Source: Rubripirellula sp. (lineage in GTDB: Bacteria > Planctomycetota > Planctomycetia > Pirellulales > Pirellulaceae). From it: 64,000 nucleotides of DNA. The notes below the pieces were generated by a model that ran no database searches, was not told the DNA's origin, and saw only the letters and a program-made list of their open reading frames with translations. Shown here in pieces: positions 36,750 through 46,910 of this stretch (its first letter is position 1; every line of letters begins with the position of its first letter). The translations under genes were made by a program, and so were the position numbers. The stretch spans positions 1 to 64,000 of the forward strand of contig JAAXJB010000122.1 of NCBI GenBank assembly GCA_012270065.1. Direction: 5' to 3'.

Positions 36750-39164
36750 TTACTTCCCGATGCAGATCAATCCATTGATTGTGTGGGCATAAAGCGAATC
36801 ATTTGCAAAACTCAGACTGGCCCGGTTCCAGGATTCACCGACCGGACCAAGATCATTGATCGCTACTATCGCGTTTTCGTCGAGTACGTCACTGTTCCAA
36901 CGGATGACATAAACCGTACCTGCCATGGTTGGCAGGTACAGATATTCACCAATGACCGTTGGCACCTGCGATGCATGATGTCCCCAACCATTACCGGTGG
37001 AACGTTGGTCCCCCATCACCACATGGCCCGCTGAATCCTTCATTTCATTTTCTTTAAATGCCCATTTAGTAATTGGAACGGATGCCTTTTTTTTCCTCGA
37101 CTCCGTGACCGCCCGTACTGCTTTTGGATCCATGTCCCCGGGTCCCCACATCAGTTCATCTTTCTTTCGCTCCGCACCCGGACGCATCTGTACAGGCAAC
37201 TGCAAGTATTCAACTCGACCCGTTCGGGCATCAACCCTTCCCAGCCAAGGCTCGGTATAACTGCGAAAATAGTGATAGGATCCAGCAAGAATATTCGACT
37301 GCTGTATGATCGATCTGGGTTTTTTCAGATTTGTGATTCGGGTTGTTTCGGTTTTCCAACCATCAACGACATGAACACGAACGGCAAGATCCTCAACGAT
37401 AGAAACCTGACGTTTCACCTTGCCAGTAAGAGAATCAACCCACAGGTGTTTCCCTGCATCGAAGACCAGAATGTCGTCGCCAATGAGATGATAAGTCATC
37501 GTACTCATGAAGTTGGCGATGGGGAGAGTCCACAACGTTTTCCCATCAGCCAGATCAACCATGGAAATACCTGTCGGTTTCTCGGGTGGCGAATGCCCAC
37601 CACCACGTCCAACAATCATTACTTCACGGCCATCTCTGCGCGATAGACGAAGTGGCACACACCCCATGTTTACCCCACAAGTTGTTGTCCACCTGTCTTC
37701 ACCGGTCCTCAGGTCAATGGCTTGCAATTGTGTCCATTCCTCAAGTGGTGCATTGCCGTGCTCATGAGTGAAGTGTCCCTGGTCATCCGGGAAGTAAGTC
37801 TGCTTGATGAAAACGACGGCTCCTCCAATGAGTGTTGGTTGACTGCGGCCAACCGCCATCAGATCCCGCTGCCACTTCAATTCCCCATCAAAGTTGAAAC
37901 ATGCGATCGAACCGGACGCATTGAAGAAACAGACATTTTGGCCATCGGTAACTGGTGGCGGTGATGTACTGTCACTAAAGCATCCTGACAGACGCAATGG
38001 ATGCTCAGCCTCCAACGGCCGTTTCCAAACCACGCGTCCTGTGTTCGCATCACAGCACCATGCGACGATATCAGAACCCAAAGTGGCATCGTTCTGCACT
38101 GGTTTCATAGTGGTAAAAAACAATCGATCACCCCAGACGACCACCGTACTCTGCCCAGTTCCGGGCAAGGTAATCTTCCATTTGATCCCCTCTTCACGAA
38201 CAACACTCCAGTGCACTGGGGCGGTGGAATGTAAAACTCGAAATCTGGCCTGAGGTCCGCTTCCCTGGTGCCAATTCTTCATCAAATTTCGCTGAAAAAA
38301 ACGAAGAACTTTCTGCCTTACCTCTTCTGTTCTGAATAACGGACCACCATGTTTCCCACCTTCGAGAACATGCAATTCCGAAAAAGCGCCCACCGACAAC
38401 AACTTGCTGTGCAGACGCGTGCTCTGCGAGACAGGTACACCCGTATCCTGATCCCCATGCATAATCAGGAAAGCTGCTGCATCACCACCAACATGATCAA
38501 TGGGGCTTGCATCTGCAGCCAGGGACGGCACCTCCCTGACAGTTGCGCCAAGCAGTTTGGCACCATTGGATTGGGCAACATCCTCTGCACTTCGACCATT
38601 CCCAACATTGTTGGGTGGCATGGTCATTAAATCTGATGGGCCGAACCAATCACAAACAGCCTGCACACGACTGGATACTGATTCCTCACCCGGATAGAGA
38701 CGTGTACCCATGAGAGCAGCCAGGTGGGCACCAGCAGAAGTTCCAAAGGCGCCAATACGATCGGGATCGATTCCATGCTCTCTGGCATGGCTACGCACCC
38801 ATCGTACTGCTTCGTAGCAGTCATTGATCTGCGCTGGCCACCTTGCAACATCTGTCAGGCGATAGTTGATACTTGCAACAGCAAAACCATGCTCGACCAG
38901 CCAGGCAGCATTCTGTTTCGCAGATTTCTTGTCGCCCCCTTTCCAGCCACCTCCGTGAACAAAGATAACGCAAGGAACACCTTGCCGATCTCCTTCCCGA
39001 ACGTCTGCGTCAGTGTTGCCCGGGAGATACAAATCCATCAACAGAGTATTACCCTCTGCCTCAGCGTATGGCAAATCACGCAAAACCGTTGGTTGAATCG
39101 CGAAGACCCAGCTTGAGACCATCCATAGTCCAAGAGCCAGCACAGACCGGTATTCCACAGACAT
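36750..39164 (-). CDS. Secreted esterase/peptidase fused to a PQQ-like beta-propeller
   Basis: An 804-residue secreted fusion; ATG 39164 begins a signal peptide (about residues 1-24). The N-terminal alpha/beta-hydrolase (about 30-300) has the oxyanion motif HGGGWKGG, the nucleophile elbow GTSAGAH, a late Asp in MHGDQDTGVP and His in GGKHGG: a full catalytic triad of the esterase/lipase (BD-FAE) type. From about residue 340 a PQQ-like propeller follows with repeated blade motifs (DANTGRVVWKRPL, DLRTGEDRWTT, DLADGKTLWTL, YLPTMAGTVYV). Planctomycetes commonly have each domain alone; their fusion is less usual. The propeller may bind substrate or the cell surface (inference). Confidence 0.87.
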   Translation of the reverse strand: MSVEYRSVLALGLWMVSSWVFAIQPTVLRDLPYAEAEGNTLLMDLYLPGNTDADVREGDRQGVPCVIFVHGGGWKGGDKKSAKQNAAWLVEHGFAVASINYRLTDVARWPAQINDCYEAVRWVRSHAREHGIDPDRIGAFGTSAGAHLAALMGTRLYPGEESVSSRVQAVCDWFGPSDLMTMPPNNVGNGRSAEDVAQSNGAKLLGATVREVPSLAADASPIDHVGGDAAAFLIMHGDQDTGVPVSQSTRLHSKLLSVGAFSELHVLEGGKHGGPLFRTEEVRQKVLRFFQRNLMKNWHQGSGPQARFRVLHSTAPVHWSVVREEGIKWKITLPGTGQSTVVVWGDRLFFTTMKPVQNDATLGSDIVAWCCDANTGRVVWKRPLEAEHPLRLSGCFSDSTSPPPVTDGQNVCFFNASGSIACFNFDGELKWQRDLMAVGRSQPTLIGGAVVFIKQTYFPDDQGHFTHEHGNAPLEEWTQLQAIDLRTGEDRWTTTCGVNMGCVPLRLSRRDGREVMIVGRGGGHSPPEKPTGISMVDLADGKTLWTLPIANFMSTMTYHLIGDDILVFDAGKHLWVDSLTGKVKRQVSIVEDLAVRVHVVDGWKTETTRITNLKKPRSIIQQSNILAGSYHYFRSYTEPWLGRVDARTGRVEYLQLPVQMRPGAERKKDELMWGPGDMDPKAVRAVTESRKKKASVPITKWAFKENEMKDSAGHVVMGDQRSTGNGWGHHASQVPTVIGEYLYLPTMAGTVYVIRWNSDVLDENAIVAINDLGPVGESWNRASLSFANDSLYAHTINGLICIGK

Positions 39165-39232
39165 TACCTCGGTACACAGAACAGAAAGGATTGCCTGGTT
39201 GCCGCATGGCAACACCAGCCATGAGCATCACA

Positions 39233-41077
39233 TTATCGGATGGCGATGGTAAGCCATCCATTATCAGCCCGCACCAGATGTGTGCGCAATTCCATGCCGC
39301 GCAAGGATTCCATTTTGGCATCATCTGCAATCTTGATCGCGCGATCCAGAATCACATCGGGAAAAACCTTACCAAATGATTTTTCAATCACTGGTTTCAT
39401 ACCCGCTTCGCTGATGGACAATTTCTTGCCCCCGAAATCAACCTTGACTTTACCATCTCGCTTCAGCACGACGGTTCCGTCTGCTGTTTTGGTCGGTTTG
39501 TAGGCAGCGGTAACTTCAAGCGCCTTCTGCAGGACTCGACTCCCCTTGGTGAAACGTCGTCCCCGAACGCCAACGCGAAGCACCTGATCTCGTGATTCAA
39601 ATACGATCGGCCTCAACTGGGAAAACACAATTTCAAAGGGTTCTTCGTCTTCAGCAGCCTGCTTGTCATCACCAGGCTCATTGCCACGGCCAATCTTCCC
39701 AAGCAGATCATCAAGTTTTTTCTCGTTCAGGGTTCGGCCTGCCAATACCGTTGCACAGGCGTTTTCAATGGCAGACTCATGAATTTGAATTGCAGCATCA
39801 AATGGTGCATCAATGACTGGACGCGGATCCACTGAACCCAACTGATGATCTGCCCTGAACAGTGAGTCAAGGGTGAGCATGTTCTCACTCGATGACCAAC
39901 TGTGGGTGGGAGGTGTGAGTGACAATCGCTGCAAGGCGGTTCCACCCTCATCGAGAAATCCGGAACCGGAAGCAAGATTCAAGTTACGAGCCTCATCCTC
40001 GAACTGTTGACTGACCTGCTTTTCAAGTCGCTGTTTGGCGATACAGTCCGCTTCAGGTTTTTGACGACGTGCCGCTTTCCATGCCAGTTTCCGGACCATT
40101 TCCATCTTGTGACAAATCGCATCGATTGTCGTCTTCAGCTCGACATCCGTCTTATCGCCAGACAGCCGGAAACCGGATGAGTCTATGTCAAGTGTTCGAA
40201 CCAGATCGATCTTGCCTTTGCCGGTCGTCAACACTCGGACTGGACCCTTGTAGCCGGTATTGTCACTGTCAAAGTCGGCTTTGAATCCGATTTCGATTTT
40301 TGCGGTATTTTCAGACGGCATCAGGTTGGCACTGACCTGTCCCGTCATCGTGGCAGTTCCCACAATTCTTGTTCCCAGAATTGTCTGGCGTACGGGCTCC
40401 TCACGCGTGATTTCCCGTTCAACTGCCTTTTGTAAAAGCGGTTTTCCGACCAACACGGCGACGTTTGGTTTTCCAAATACCTCTCGAAATTCTCGAACCA
40501 GTTCATCTCCCTGCCCCGTGGAACTGATCGTTCCAATCAGAAAACCAATCTGTGCGAATTGTTGTGTTGAAGGAGTACCTTTCAGCTCTTTGATCAACTT
40601 GCTCAAGGCGGCGAGGGAAGCGACCACTCGCTTGCCCTTGTCAGAATTCAGACTGATCGATTGCGACAGTTTCAAGGCAGCTGATCTCAGATTCCTGATT
40701 GCAGGCAGCTCAAACCCCGACTCCATACCAATCAGGCGATCTCGTAATTCCCGCGCTTCCAGCATCACAACAGAATCAGCAGCAGAAGACTCGATTGCTT
40801 CGGTAATCGGCTGCAATGCCAGAAAATTCAGCCACGCAGCGCGGTTGTCCGCATCGGTCGACCCTTGCAGATACTTCTCAACTTCAGCAATGCTCTGGAG
40901 CAGGTTTTCCTTGGCAGCACCAACAGCGGGGAGCTTCGCTGCATCAAAGTTTTTCTCGAGGGTCTCAATACCTCCGATCAATCGAGTCCGATCCTGTTCG
41001 CTGAATTGGCCATAAGTGGCAACAGGCGTCCCGCTGAAAAGACACACAAACGCGATCAAAAATCCAAATCGTGACAT
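39233..41077 (-). CDS. Secreted protein of unknown function
   Basis: A 614-residue protein from ATG 41077 with a signal peptide (about residues 1-23, ending ATYG). The N-terminal ~200 residues look alpha-helical (Leu/Glu/Lys/Ala-rich). A beta-rich section follows (TATMTGQVSANLMPSENT, KIDLVRTLDIDSSGFRLSGD) and a C-terminal part with several charged helices. No catalytic motif or family is recognised. It is 68 bp upstream of the fusion esterase on the same strand and may be co-transcribed with it. Likely periplasmic or surface-exposed in this lineage. Confidence 0.75.
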   Translation of the reverse strand: MSRFGFLIAFVCLFSGTPVATYGQFSEQDRTRLIGGIETLEKNFDAAKLPAVGAAKENLLQSIAEVEKYLQGSTDADNRAAWLNFLALQPITEAIESSAADSVVMLEARELRDRLIGMESGFELPAIRNLRSAALKLSQSISLNSDKGKRVVASLAALSKLIKELKGTPSTQQFAQIGFLIGTISSTGQGDELVREFREVFGKPNVAVLVGKPLLQKAVEREITREEPVRQTILGTRIVGTATMTGQVSANLMPSENTAKIEIGFKADFDSDNTGYKGPVRVLTTGKGKIDLVRTLDIDSSGFRLSGDKTDVELKTTIDAICHKMEMVRKLAWKAARRQKPEADCIAKQRLEKQVSQQFEDEARNLNLASGSGFLDEGGTALQRLSLTPPTHSWSSSENMLTLDSLFRADHQLGSVDPRPVIDAPFDAAIQIHESAIENACATVLAGRTLNEKKLDDLLGKIGRGNEPGDDKQAAEDEEPFEIVFSQLRPIVFESRDQVLRVGVRGRRFTKGSRVLQKALEVTAAYKPTKTADGTVVLKRDGKVKVDFGGKKLSISEAGMKPVIEKSFGKVFPDVILDRAIKIADDAKMESLRGMELRTHLVRADNGWLTIAIR

Positions 41078-41316
41078 ACCAGAACCGCGAAAGAAGAGGA
41101 GTTTGCACAAAAACTGCCACCGAGGCAGTCTGGGTAGGATAAACCCAGTCTAACGTTCAAATCCACCTCAGTTCAGTGGGCGTTGGTCTTCTAGAGAGCC
41201 AGCGCCGCGTCGACCACGCCGATCGGAGTCCATGAAATCCCCAAAATGACGATGATCTGGAGATTTCGCGTCGAACCGATCCTCGTTGTTCACCCTGTCA
41301 TTAATCTCGAACTTTC

Positions 41317-41862
41317 TTAGTCACGCGAGTCAATCTGGCGAATTCCAGCACAGAATTCTTCGATGGCCGTGTTCACCCCGACTTTGGAATCATGCTGAAT
41401 CGCAACCGCGATCAGGCGATGACTGGGGAATTGAAGCCTGCCCACCTGAACGTGCTTGTCACGCACCCACTCCAATTCTCCCTTGGGGTGCTTTCCCATC
41501 ACGGATCTGTCAGCCAACCCTTTGGGGGGCCATTCGTCAAAAACATTGGCCTGCAGTCGAATCAGGGAACCGGAGGCTGCATGAACAAAGGCAGGACGAT
41601 AGGCCAGTTGATCTTCTCTTACTGCCAAATACGACCAACCCGGCAGCAAAGGGACTTCCACTCCCAGAAGTGGAAAGCGATGAGTTTGGTTTTGGGAGCG
41701 AATGATCACTGGCTTCTCACCCTCGCGAGTCGCCAACATTTCCATGGCTTTTTGGTCCGTCAATGCATCCACGAACCAAGCCACACTGGCAATTCCCAAG
41801 CCCACCCAAACCAGCGGTGTCAATTCGTACGACTGCGAAGATGTGGCAACCATGAAAATCAA
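41317..41862 (-). CDS. Hypothetical membrane-anchored protein
   Basis: A 181-residue protein with one hydrophobic segment near residues 15-33 (LVWVGLGIASVAWFVDAL). A short linker follows, then a small soluble domain with no recognised motif. It follows the nucleotide cyclase on the same strand after only 23 bp, so a shared transcript and perhaps shared function are likely. A 159-residue frame on the opposite strand covers much of the same bases but is Gln/His/Cys-rich with no plausible start site, and I treat it as a shadow. Confidence 0.65.
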   Translation of the reverse strand: MIFMVATSSQSYELTPLVWVGLGIASVAWFVDALTDQKAMEMLATREGEKPVIIRSQNQTHRFPLLGVEVPLLPGWSYLAVREDQLAYRPAFVHAASGSLIRLQANVFDEWPPKGLADRSVMGKHPKGELEWVRDKHVQVGRLQFPSHRLIAVAIQHDSKVGVNTAIEEFCAGIRQIDSRD

Positions 41863-41885
41863 CGGGGTTGATGGATTAGATATCG

Positions 41886-43679
41886 CTACAGTTTAGGCAT
41901 TTCGATCACGCCATCCCAGTCATCCGGAGGCACGCAATCATTTCGCAGGATGATCGAAAGCAAAACGTCTCTGGGGCGATCCCAAGAGGGCATCGAATGC
42001 AAAAGGTCATAGGCTCGCTGCCAGTCTCCAGCCGTCATTGCATCCACGCTCGCCTCATAGGTGGAGATCAGCTCGTGGCTCAGTACATTCATCTCGTTTT
42101 CCTGTGGTACAAGCATCTCCCAGGCAACGATTTCCTTCTCCATTCCCGCCGGCCTTACACGGGCCAGTTTTCGCATCTTGAAACCATCCTCTCCGGATGC
42201 TTGCAAGGCGAGGGCGGTTTTATCATCGACGATAACTTTGGCTCCAAACAACTTAGTCAAACCTTCGAGACGACTCGCAAGATTCACGACGGGGCCAAAA
42301 GCAGTCACCTTCACTTGATCCACTGTACCAATCTGTCCGGCAACTGCTCTGCCCGTTGCAATCCCGATGCCAAAGCGGAACCCGTCTTCTCTGGTCATTT
42401 GAGTACTTTCGGCAACAATTGCTTTCGCGGTCTGTGCGGCACGAACAGCAGCGTCCCTCTGCTCCAGGGGCCAACCCCAAAATCCCATGGCTGCATCACC
42501 ATGAAAATCGCCGATCACACCATCGGTGTCTAGAATCCGGTGAGTCATGATTCCCAGAGCATCACTGACTCTGGCAAGCAAATCCAACAATTGATCAGCG
42601 TCACGCTCACTGTGTTTACTGAAATCTCTCAGATCACAAAACATGACTGACAAATCAGCTTCGCGTGGTGCAAGGACGTCGGCAATCTGCCTGTCCGCAA
42701 GTGCCTCCATGACCACCGGTGCAAAGAATCGCCTTATCGCCGCCTGTCGCCGTTCCAAGCTGTGACTCTGTCGCAGGTTCGCGATCATGGTTCCGACCAA
42801 TTCAGCAAACTTTACATCATCCTCCAGCGTTTCCGGTGCTGCCTGAAGCGACTTCTGCAAGTGCCCACTTTCATCCGGCAGCAATTGTCCCGTCACATAA
42901 ATTGCCCATCCTTTACACGCCTCGCTGCGCAACGGAACACAAAATGCCCAATCTGATTCCTCGCTGGAGGTGAACGGATTTGTTTCCGAGGCAACTGCCG
43001 ACCAGAGGTGCAACACACTGGCACGGGACTCGATTGCTTTTCTCGCCAGACGCGCACTTACCGATGGGCAACGACTGTCTGGAAAACGGCAATCATAGTG
43101 AAGCATTTTCAGCGAACAGTTCTTGTCTTCCATGACGTTCGCATCCACCGATACGACTGCAACCGCCGACGCCGCCGGCGTAGCCTGAAGCAGGGCATTG
43201 GTCACTCGAACCAGCAATTCCTCATCGCTGACACTGCTGGTGATCAAGTCAGGCAACCGGGTCAACATTTCTATTCTGCCAGCTGCATCTCGAAAACTTC
43301 GGCGTCTCAGCAGAACATGATCAAATTCGTGTTCTGTAAGATCGGGACGCAGATTGGCATCAGAAGCAGCAGGACGATTGGCAAGCGTGAACGTGGTACT
43401 GCCAATCACAAAATGCTCACCCGGCACCAGCGTGAAATGATCTGCTTTCTTCCCCCGGAAAAAAACCGGGTTGCGGGCACTCGGCTCACGAAAAACCTCT
43501 ACCCTGCTATCCGTTTCTGGTGCAAGGCGAACATGAGTACGCGAGATTTTGTTATCCCATGGCACATTCCAATCTGCATCAGCTCGACCAACAACGACCT
43601 CCCTGCGTTCGGTAATGGAAGGTAACTCGCGCCGCCACCGGTGTTCACTTTCTGGCCCTTGGGCAATCAAATCTGGCAT
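41886..43679 (-). CDS. FHA-GAF-class III nucleotide cyclase
   Basis: A 597-residue regulator from ATG 43679 (an alternative start is upstream). An FHA domain (about 25-100; VVGRADADWN..NKISRTHVRL) binds phospho-Thr peptides. A GAF-like domain covers ~135-300. The C-terminal cyclase domain (about 340-560) has the metal-binding Asp349 (FCDLRDFS) and Asp395 (HGDAAMGFWG), and Asn466 and Arg470 (NLASRLE). The two residues that normally choose the purine are unusual: the Lys site is Asp391 and the Asp site of the GDxVN motif is Pro463. So the product (cAMP, cGMP or none) cannot be predicted. The FHA domain suggests control by a Ser/Thr kinase. Confidence 0.87.
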   Translation of the reverse strand: MPDLIAQGPESEHRWRRELPSITERREVVVGRADADWNVPWDNKISRTHVRLAPETDSRVEVFREPSARNPVFFRGKKADHFTLVPGEHFVIGSTTFTLANRPAASDANLRPDLTEHEFDHVLLRRRSFRDAAGRIEMLTRLPDLITSSVSDEELLVRVTNALLQATPAASAVAVVSVDANVMEDKNCSLKMLHYDCRFPDSRCPSVSARLARKAIESRASVLHLWSAVASETNPFTSSEESDWAFCVPLRSEACKGWAIYVTGQLLPDESGHLQKSLQAAPETLEDDVKFAELVGTMIANLRQSHSLERRQAAIRRFFAPVVMEALADRQIADVLAPREADLSVMFCDLRDFSKHSERDADQLLDLLARVSDALGIMTHRILDTDGVIGDFHGDAAMGFWGWPLEQRDAAVRAAQTAKAIVAESTQMTREDGFRFGIGIATGRAVAGQIGTVDQVKVTAFGPVVNLASRLEGLTKLFGAKVIVDDKTALALQASGEDGFKMRKLARVRPAGMEKEIVAWEMLVPQENEMNVLSHELISTYEASVDAMTAGDWQRAYDLLHSMPSWDRPRDVLLSIILRNDCVPPDDWDGVIEMPKL

Positions 43680-43794
43680 GGTCGGACAACTGTCATCTGT
43701 CTGATTTGGAATGAATGCAAACCACAGCAATACTCTCAATCTATGGTTTGTACACGAACGCTGGCTAGAGCGATGCTGGTGACATTTTCAATGT

Positions 43795-45018
43795 TCAAGA
43801 TGCTGCTGCGATGCCAGCGGCACGCCCGCTACTGAATGCTGCCTGAAAGTTGTACCCACCTATCGGACCATCAACATCGAGGAGTTCACCGGCAATGAAC
43901 AAACCTTGATGAAGCCGGCTTTCAAAAGTTCGCGGATTCACTTGATCCAACCGGACACCACCCGCAGTCACTTCTGCCTTCTCAAAACCACGCGTTCCAA
44001 TGACTGGCAGTGTCATCCGTTTCAGATTATCAATCAACTGTTTCCGCAAGTTTTTTGACAACTCCGCCATCCGCACATCCTGCCCCAACTGTGCCGTAAT
44101 CCCATTCGCCAGTCGATTTGGCAACCACATCGACAGCAGCGAAGACATTTTGGATTTTCCGCCACCCCGCCGATGGTTGATTTCCGCCAACAACTCTTCC
44201 TCCGTACACTCCGGAATCAGGTCGACAATCAGTCGAACGTCTTCCATCGAATCTGCTGCCGTCATCACGCCACTGACATCCATGGCGGCAGGGCCGGAAA
44301 ACCCGAAATGGGTAAACAGCAGACCACCGCGACGACGTGCGAGAGGTTTCTGCTTGCCGGATACCGGAAGCACACTGACCAGGGAATCATCAACAACCAG
44401 ACCGGAAAGATCATTCATCCAGGGATCACCACCGATCAAAGGCACGAGCGCCGGTCGCGTTCTTTCTATCGCGTGTCCCAGTTCGGTCATCCAGGCATAA
44501 GCATCCCCTGTCGTACCACAACCGGGCCAGCTTTTCCCTCCTGTGGTCACAATGACGCGATCTGTGACGATGGCTGATTCTTCCGTTTCAACAATCCAAC
44601 TTTTTCCATCTGGACGAATCCGAGTCACACCACAACCTGTCCTGATCTCAACACCACTGTCGACTGCGTAACGATGAAGTGCATCACGAACATGAACGGC
44701 ACGATTGCTCACCGGAAAAACCTTGCCAGTCGACTCGACTTTTGTTGCAATCCCTGCTGATTCAAAAAAATCCACAACCGCCTGCGGCGGAAAAGCGCCT
44801 AAACTTGGCTGCAAGAATCTCTTTGCATGCCCAAAAGCCTCTGCAATTCCGCGCGCGTCAGTGTGGTGAGTCAGATTGCATCGCGTACCACCTGACATCA
44901 GGATTTTCACACCCGTCTTGTTGTTCTTCTCCAAGAGCTTGACCGATGCTTGATGGCTAGCTGCGGCATAAGCCGCCATCATTCCGGCAGCCCCCGCCCC
45001 AATCACAACAACATCCAT
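43795..45018 (-). CDS. BaiN/HI0933-family FAD-dependent oxidoreductase
   Basis: A 407-residue flavoprotein. The N-terminal FAD-binding Rossmann motif VVIGAGAAGMMAA is followed by GVKILMSGGTRCNLTH, the hallmark of the YhiN/HI0933/BaiN family. The C-terminal GGYNFQAAFSSGRAAG motif closes the FAD site. Family members include bile-acid dehydrogenase-like proteins, but the true substrate of most is unknown. It stands between the cyclase and treZ on the same strand, with gaps of ~115 and 80 bp. The upstream gap contains an imperfect 13-bp tandem repeat at 45074-45099. Confidence 0.9.
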   Translation of the reverse strand: MDVVVIGAGAAGMMAAYAAASHQASVKLLEKNNKTGVKILMSGGTRCNLTHHTDARGIAEAFGHAKRFLQPSLGAFPPQAVVDFFESAGIATKVESTGKVFPVSNRAVHVRDALHRYAVDSGVEIRTGCGVTRIRPDGKSWIVETEESAIVTDRVIVTTGGKSWPGCGTTGDAYAWMTELGHAIERTRPALVPLIGGDPWMNDLSGLVVDDSLVSVLPVSGKQKPLARRRGGLLFTHFGFSGPAAMDVSGVMTAADSMEDVRLIVDLIPECTEEELLAEINHRRGGGKSKMSSLLSMWLPNRLANGITAQLGQDVRMAELSKNLRKQLIDNLKRMTLPVIGTRGFEKAEVTAGGVRLDQVNPRTFESRLHQGLFIAGELLDVDGPIGGYNFQAAFSSGRAAGIAAAS

Positions 45019-45098
45019 TTGCCCCTCATTTCATAGGATGACACGGGAAGCCCACCCAATTCTGGCCTCTGCTCCGAAGAGTAGATCCGAAGAGTGGA

Positions 45099-46910
45099 TC
45101 AATCGAATGTCTGCAAAAACACTTTCGCATGATTCGGCAACAATTGCATCGTCGAAGTTTGTTCCGGACATGAATCCAATATCAAATCCCCAGTCGCACT
45201 GAAGTCAACAACTTCATGCTTGGCCGACCCATCTGACAACCGCGTAGCAACAGTGACACATTTTCCACCGGTGCGATACCGGAGTATAAAAATTCCAAAA
45301 TCAACATCAGTATCCACTGTCATTGTCTGCTGCGTGAGGGTTCCGTCATCAACCCAGTTCTTCCGACAAGCGAGTAATTTCTGGTACCAGGCTCGCATCC
45401 GCCCATTTCCGTCCAGTACAGAACCAACCTTTGAATCATGAAATGCCATGGCATCCGTGGGCAAAGTACTCATGGACCAGTCATGCTGGGGGTACTCCCT
45501 CTTTCTACCCTCTACGACAGCTTTTCTTAAATGCTCATCCCCAAAATCCACAAAAAACAGAAATGGACTTTCGCAACAGAACTCTTCTCCCATGAATAAC
45601 ATCGGTATCGCGGGAGACAACAAAAGCAGAGCTGCAGCAGCCTGCTGAGTCTCAGTACTGGTGACCTGATGCAAGCGCTTTCCTGCCGGATGATTTCCGA
45701 CAAAATCATGATGCTGAATGCAATAGACCAGCCCTTGCCGATCTGCGGACTGTCGGCCACGGACTCTACCTCGATCTCCGCGAAGCGTTCCCTCATGGAT
45801 GTAGCCACAACGCAAGGTCTGCTGCAAGTCGGCCCCTGTTTCATATCTGCGATGGCATAACTGTTCTCCCGGCTTTGCGACTGCGAAAACGCTGTGAAGA
45901 AAATCATCACACCACTGAGCATCGAAACCGTATCCACCATCGGAAATCGGAGTTTGCATTTCCCGATCAAACACGTTTGTTTCTGCGATGAGCATGACCG
46001 AACGCCTGGCACGAGCCGACCATGAACGGACGTTCTCGGAAATATCCGCGACCACATGGAATTCACTCTCATCTTTCATGCAATGAATGGCATCAACTCG
46101 CAGACCGTCAAAATGGTATTCATCGAGCCAATGGATAGCATTGGCGATGAAGAAGCGGCGTAATCCTTCTCCATATTCCGGATCATCAAAATTGGGCGCT
46201 GCTCCCCAGACTGTTGTATGCCGTGGCGAGAGATAAGGTCCTGATTCAGCGAGGTAGTTTCCTTCGGGTCCAAAGTGGTTGTAAACCACATCAAGAAAGA
46301 CCGACAATCCTTTTGCATGTGCTGTGTCAATCAGAAACTTCAAGTCATCCGGTGTTCCATAATTGCGGTTGGGTGCAAACAGGCAAACACCGTCGTACCC
46401 CCAATTCCATCTGCCCGGGCAATCAGCAAGTGGCATCAGTTCAATTGCGGTAACTCCCAGATCAACCAACTCATCCAATCTTTCAGACGCACCTCGAAAT
46501 GTGCCAGATTCGGTAAAAGTTCCGATGTGCAACTCGTAGATAACCAGTGATTCCCGTGCCACGCCCTGCCATAGCGAATCCGTCCAAACAAAATCTTGGG
46601 CAACGATCTGACTCGGGCCGTGAACTCCATGCGGCTGAAATCGGGAAGCGGGATCCGGTCTTTTTGGCCCACCGTCAAAACTGAGGTAGTAGCAATCACC
46701 CGGGTGTGCCTCACCCATGACCCCGACATGGTAACCACCACTTTGCTTTTCCAAACAGAAAGGTTTTTCGTTTTCCCGCCCCTCCAGATAAACTTGGACC
46801 TGATTTACCGTTGGTGACCAGACGCAGATTTCGACTTGCGAATCAGATAAAACCCGGGCGCCCAAATAGGGATTCAATTCATGGGCGCGAAGCGAAACGC
46901 GATTCTTCAT
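45099..46910 (-). CDS. treZ: Malto-oligosyltrehalose trehalohydrolase
   Basis: GH13-family enzyme that releases trehalose from maltooligosyl trehalose. The 603-residue protein from ATG 46910 has an N-terminal carbohydrate-binding beta-domain (about 1-95) and the TIM barrel. The barrel motifs are VVYNHFG, the nucleophile Asp in DGLRVDAIH, the acid Glu in LIAETN, and the transition-state His-Asp in QHHDFVGN. A C-terminal beta-domain follows. The usual partner treY is not in the window. A divergent nuclease-fold gene starts 97 bp away. Likely role: osmotic or storage-sugar metabolism. Confidence 0.9.
   Translation of the reverse strand: MKNRVSLRAHELNPYLGARVLSDSQVEICVWSPTVNQVQVYLEGRENEKPFCLEKQSGGYHVGVMGEAHPGDCYYLSFDGGPKRPDPASRFQPHGVHGPSQIVAQDFVWTDSLWQGVARESLVIYELHIGTFTESGTFRGASERLDELVDLGVTAIELMPLADCPGRWNWGYDGVCLFAPNRNYGTPDDLKFLIDTAHAKGLSVFLDVVYNHFGPEGNYLAESGPYLSPRHTTVWGAAPNFDDPEYGEGLRRFFIANAIHWLDEYHFDGLRVDAIHCMKDESEFHVVADISENVRSWSARARRSVMLIAETNVFDREMQTPISDGGYGFDAQWCDDFLHSVFAVAKPGEQLCHRRYETGADLQQTLRCGYIHEGTLRGDRGRVRGRQSADRQGLVYCIQHHDFVGNHPAGKRLHQVTSTETQQAAAALLLLSPAIPMLFMGEEFCCESPFLFFVDFGDEHLRKAVVEGRKREYPQHDWSMSTLPTDAMAFHDSKVGSVLDGNGRMRAWYQKLLACRKNWVDDGTLTQQTMTVDTDVDFGIFILRYRTGGKCVTVATRLSDGSAKHEVVDFSATGDLILDSCPEQTSTMQLLPNHAKVFLQTFD

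Noticed and set aside
41392-41871. Plus-strand frame of 159 codons opposite the small membrane protein
   Set aside because: Gln/His/Cys-rich with no start site; the minus-strand frame has a membrane segment and close spacing to the cyclase gene.
45074-45099. Imperfect 13-bp tandem repeat (CCGAAGAGT..GAT twice)
   Set aside because: Two units with one mismatch, at the end of treZ; too small to imply function.
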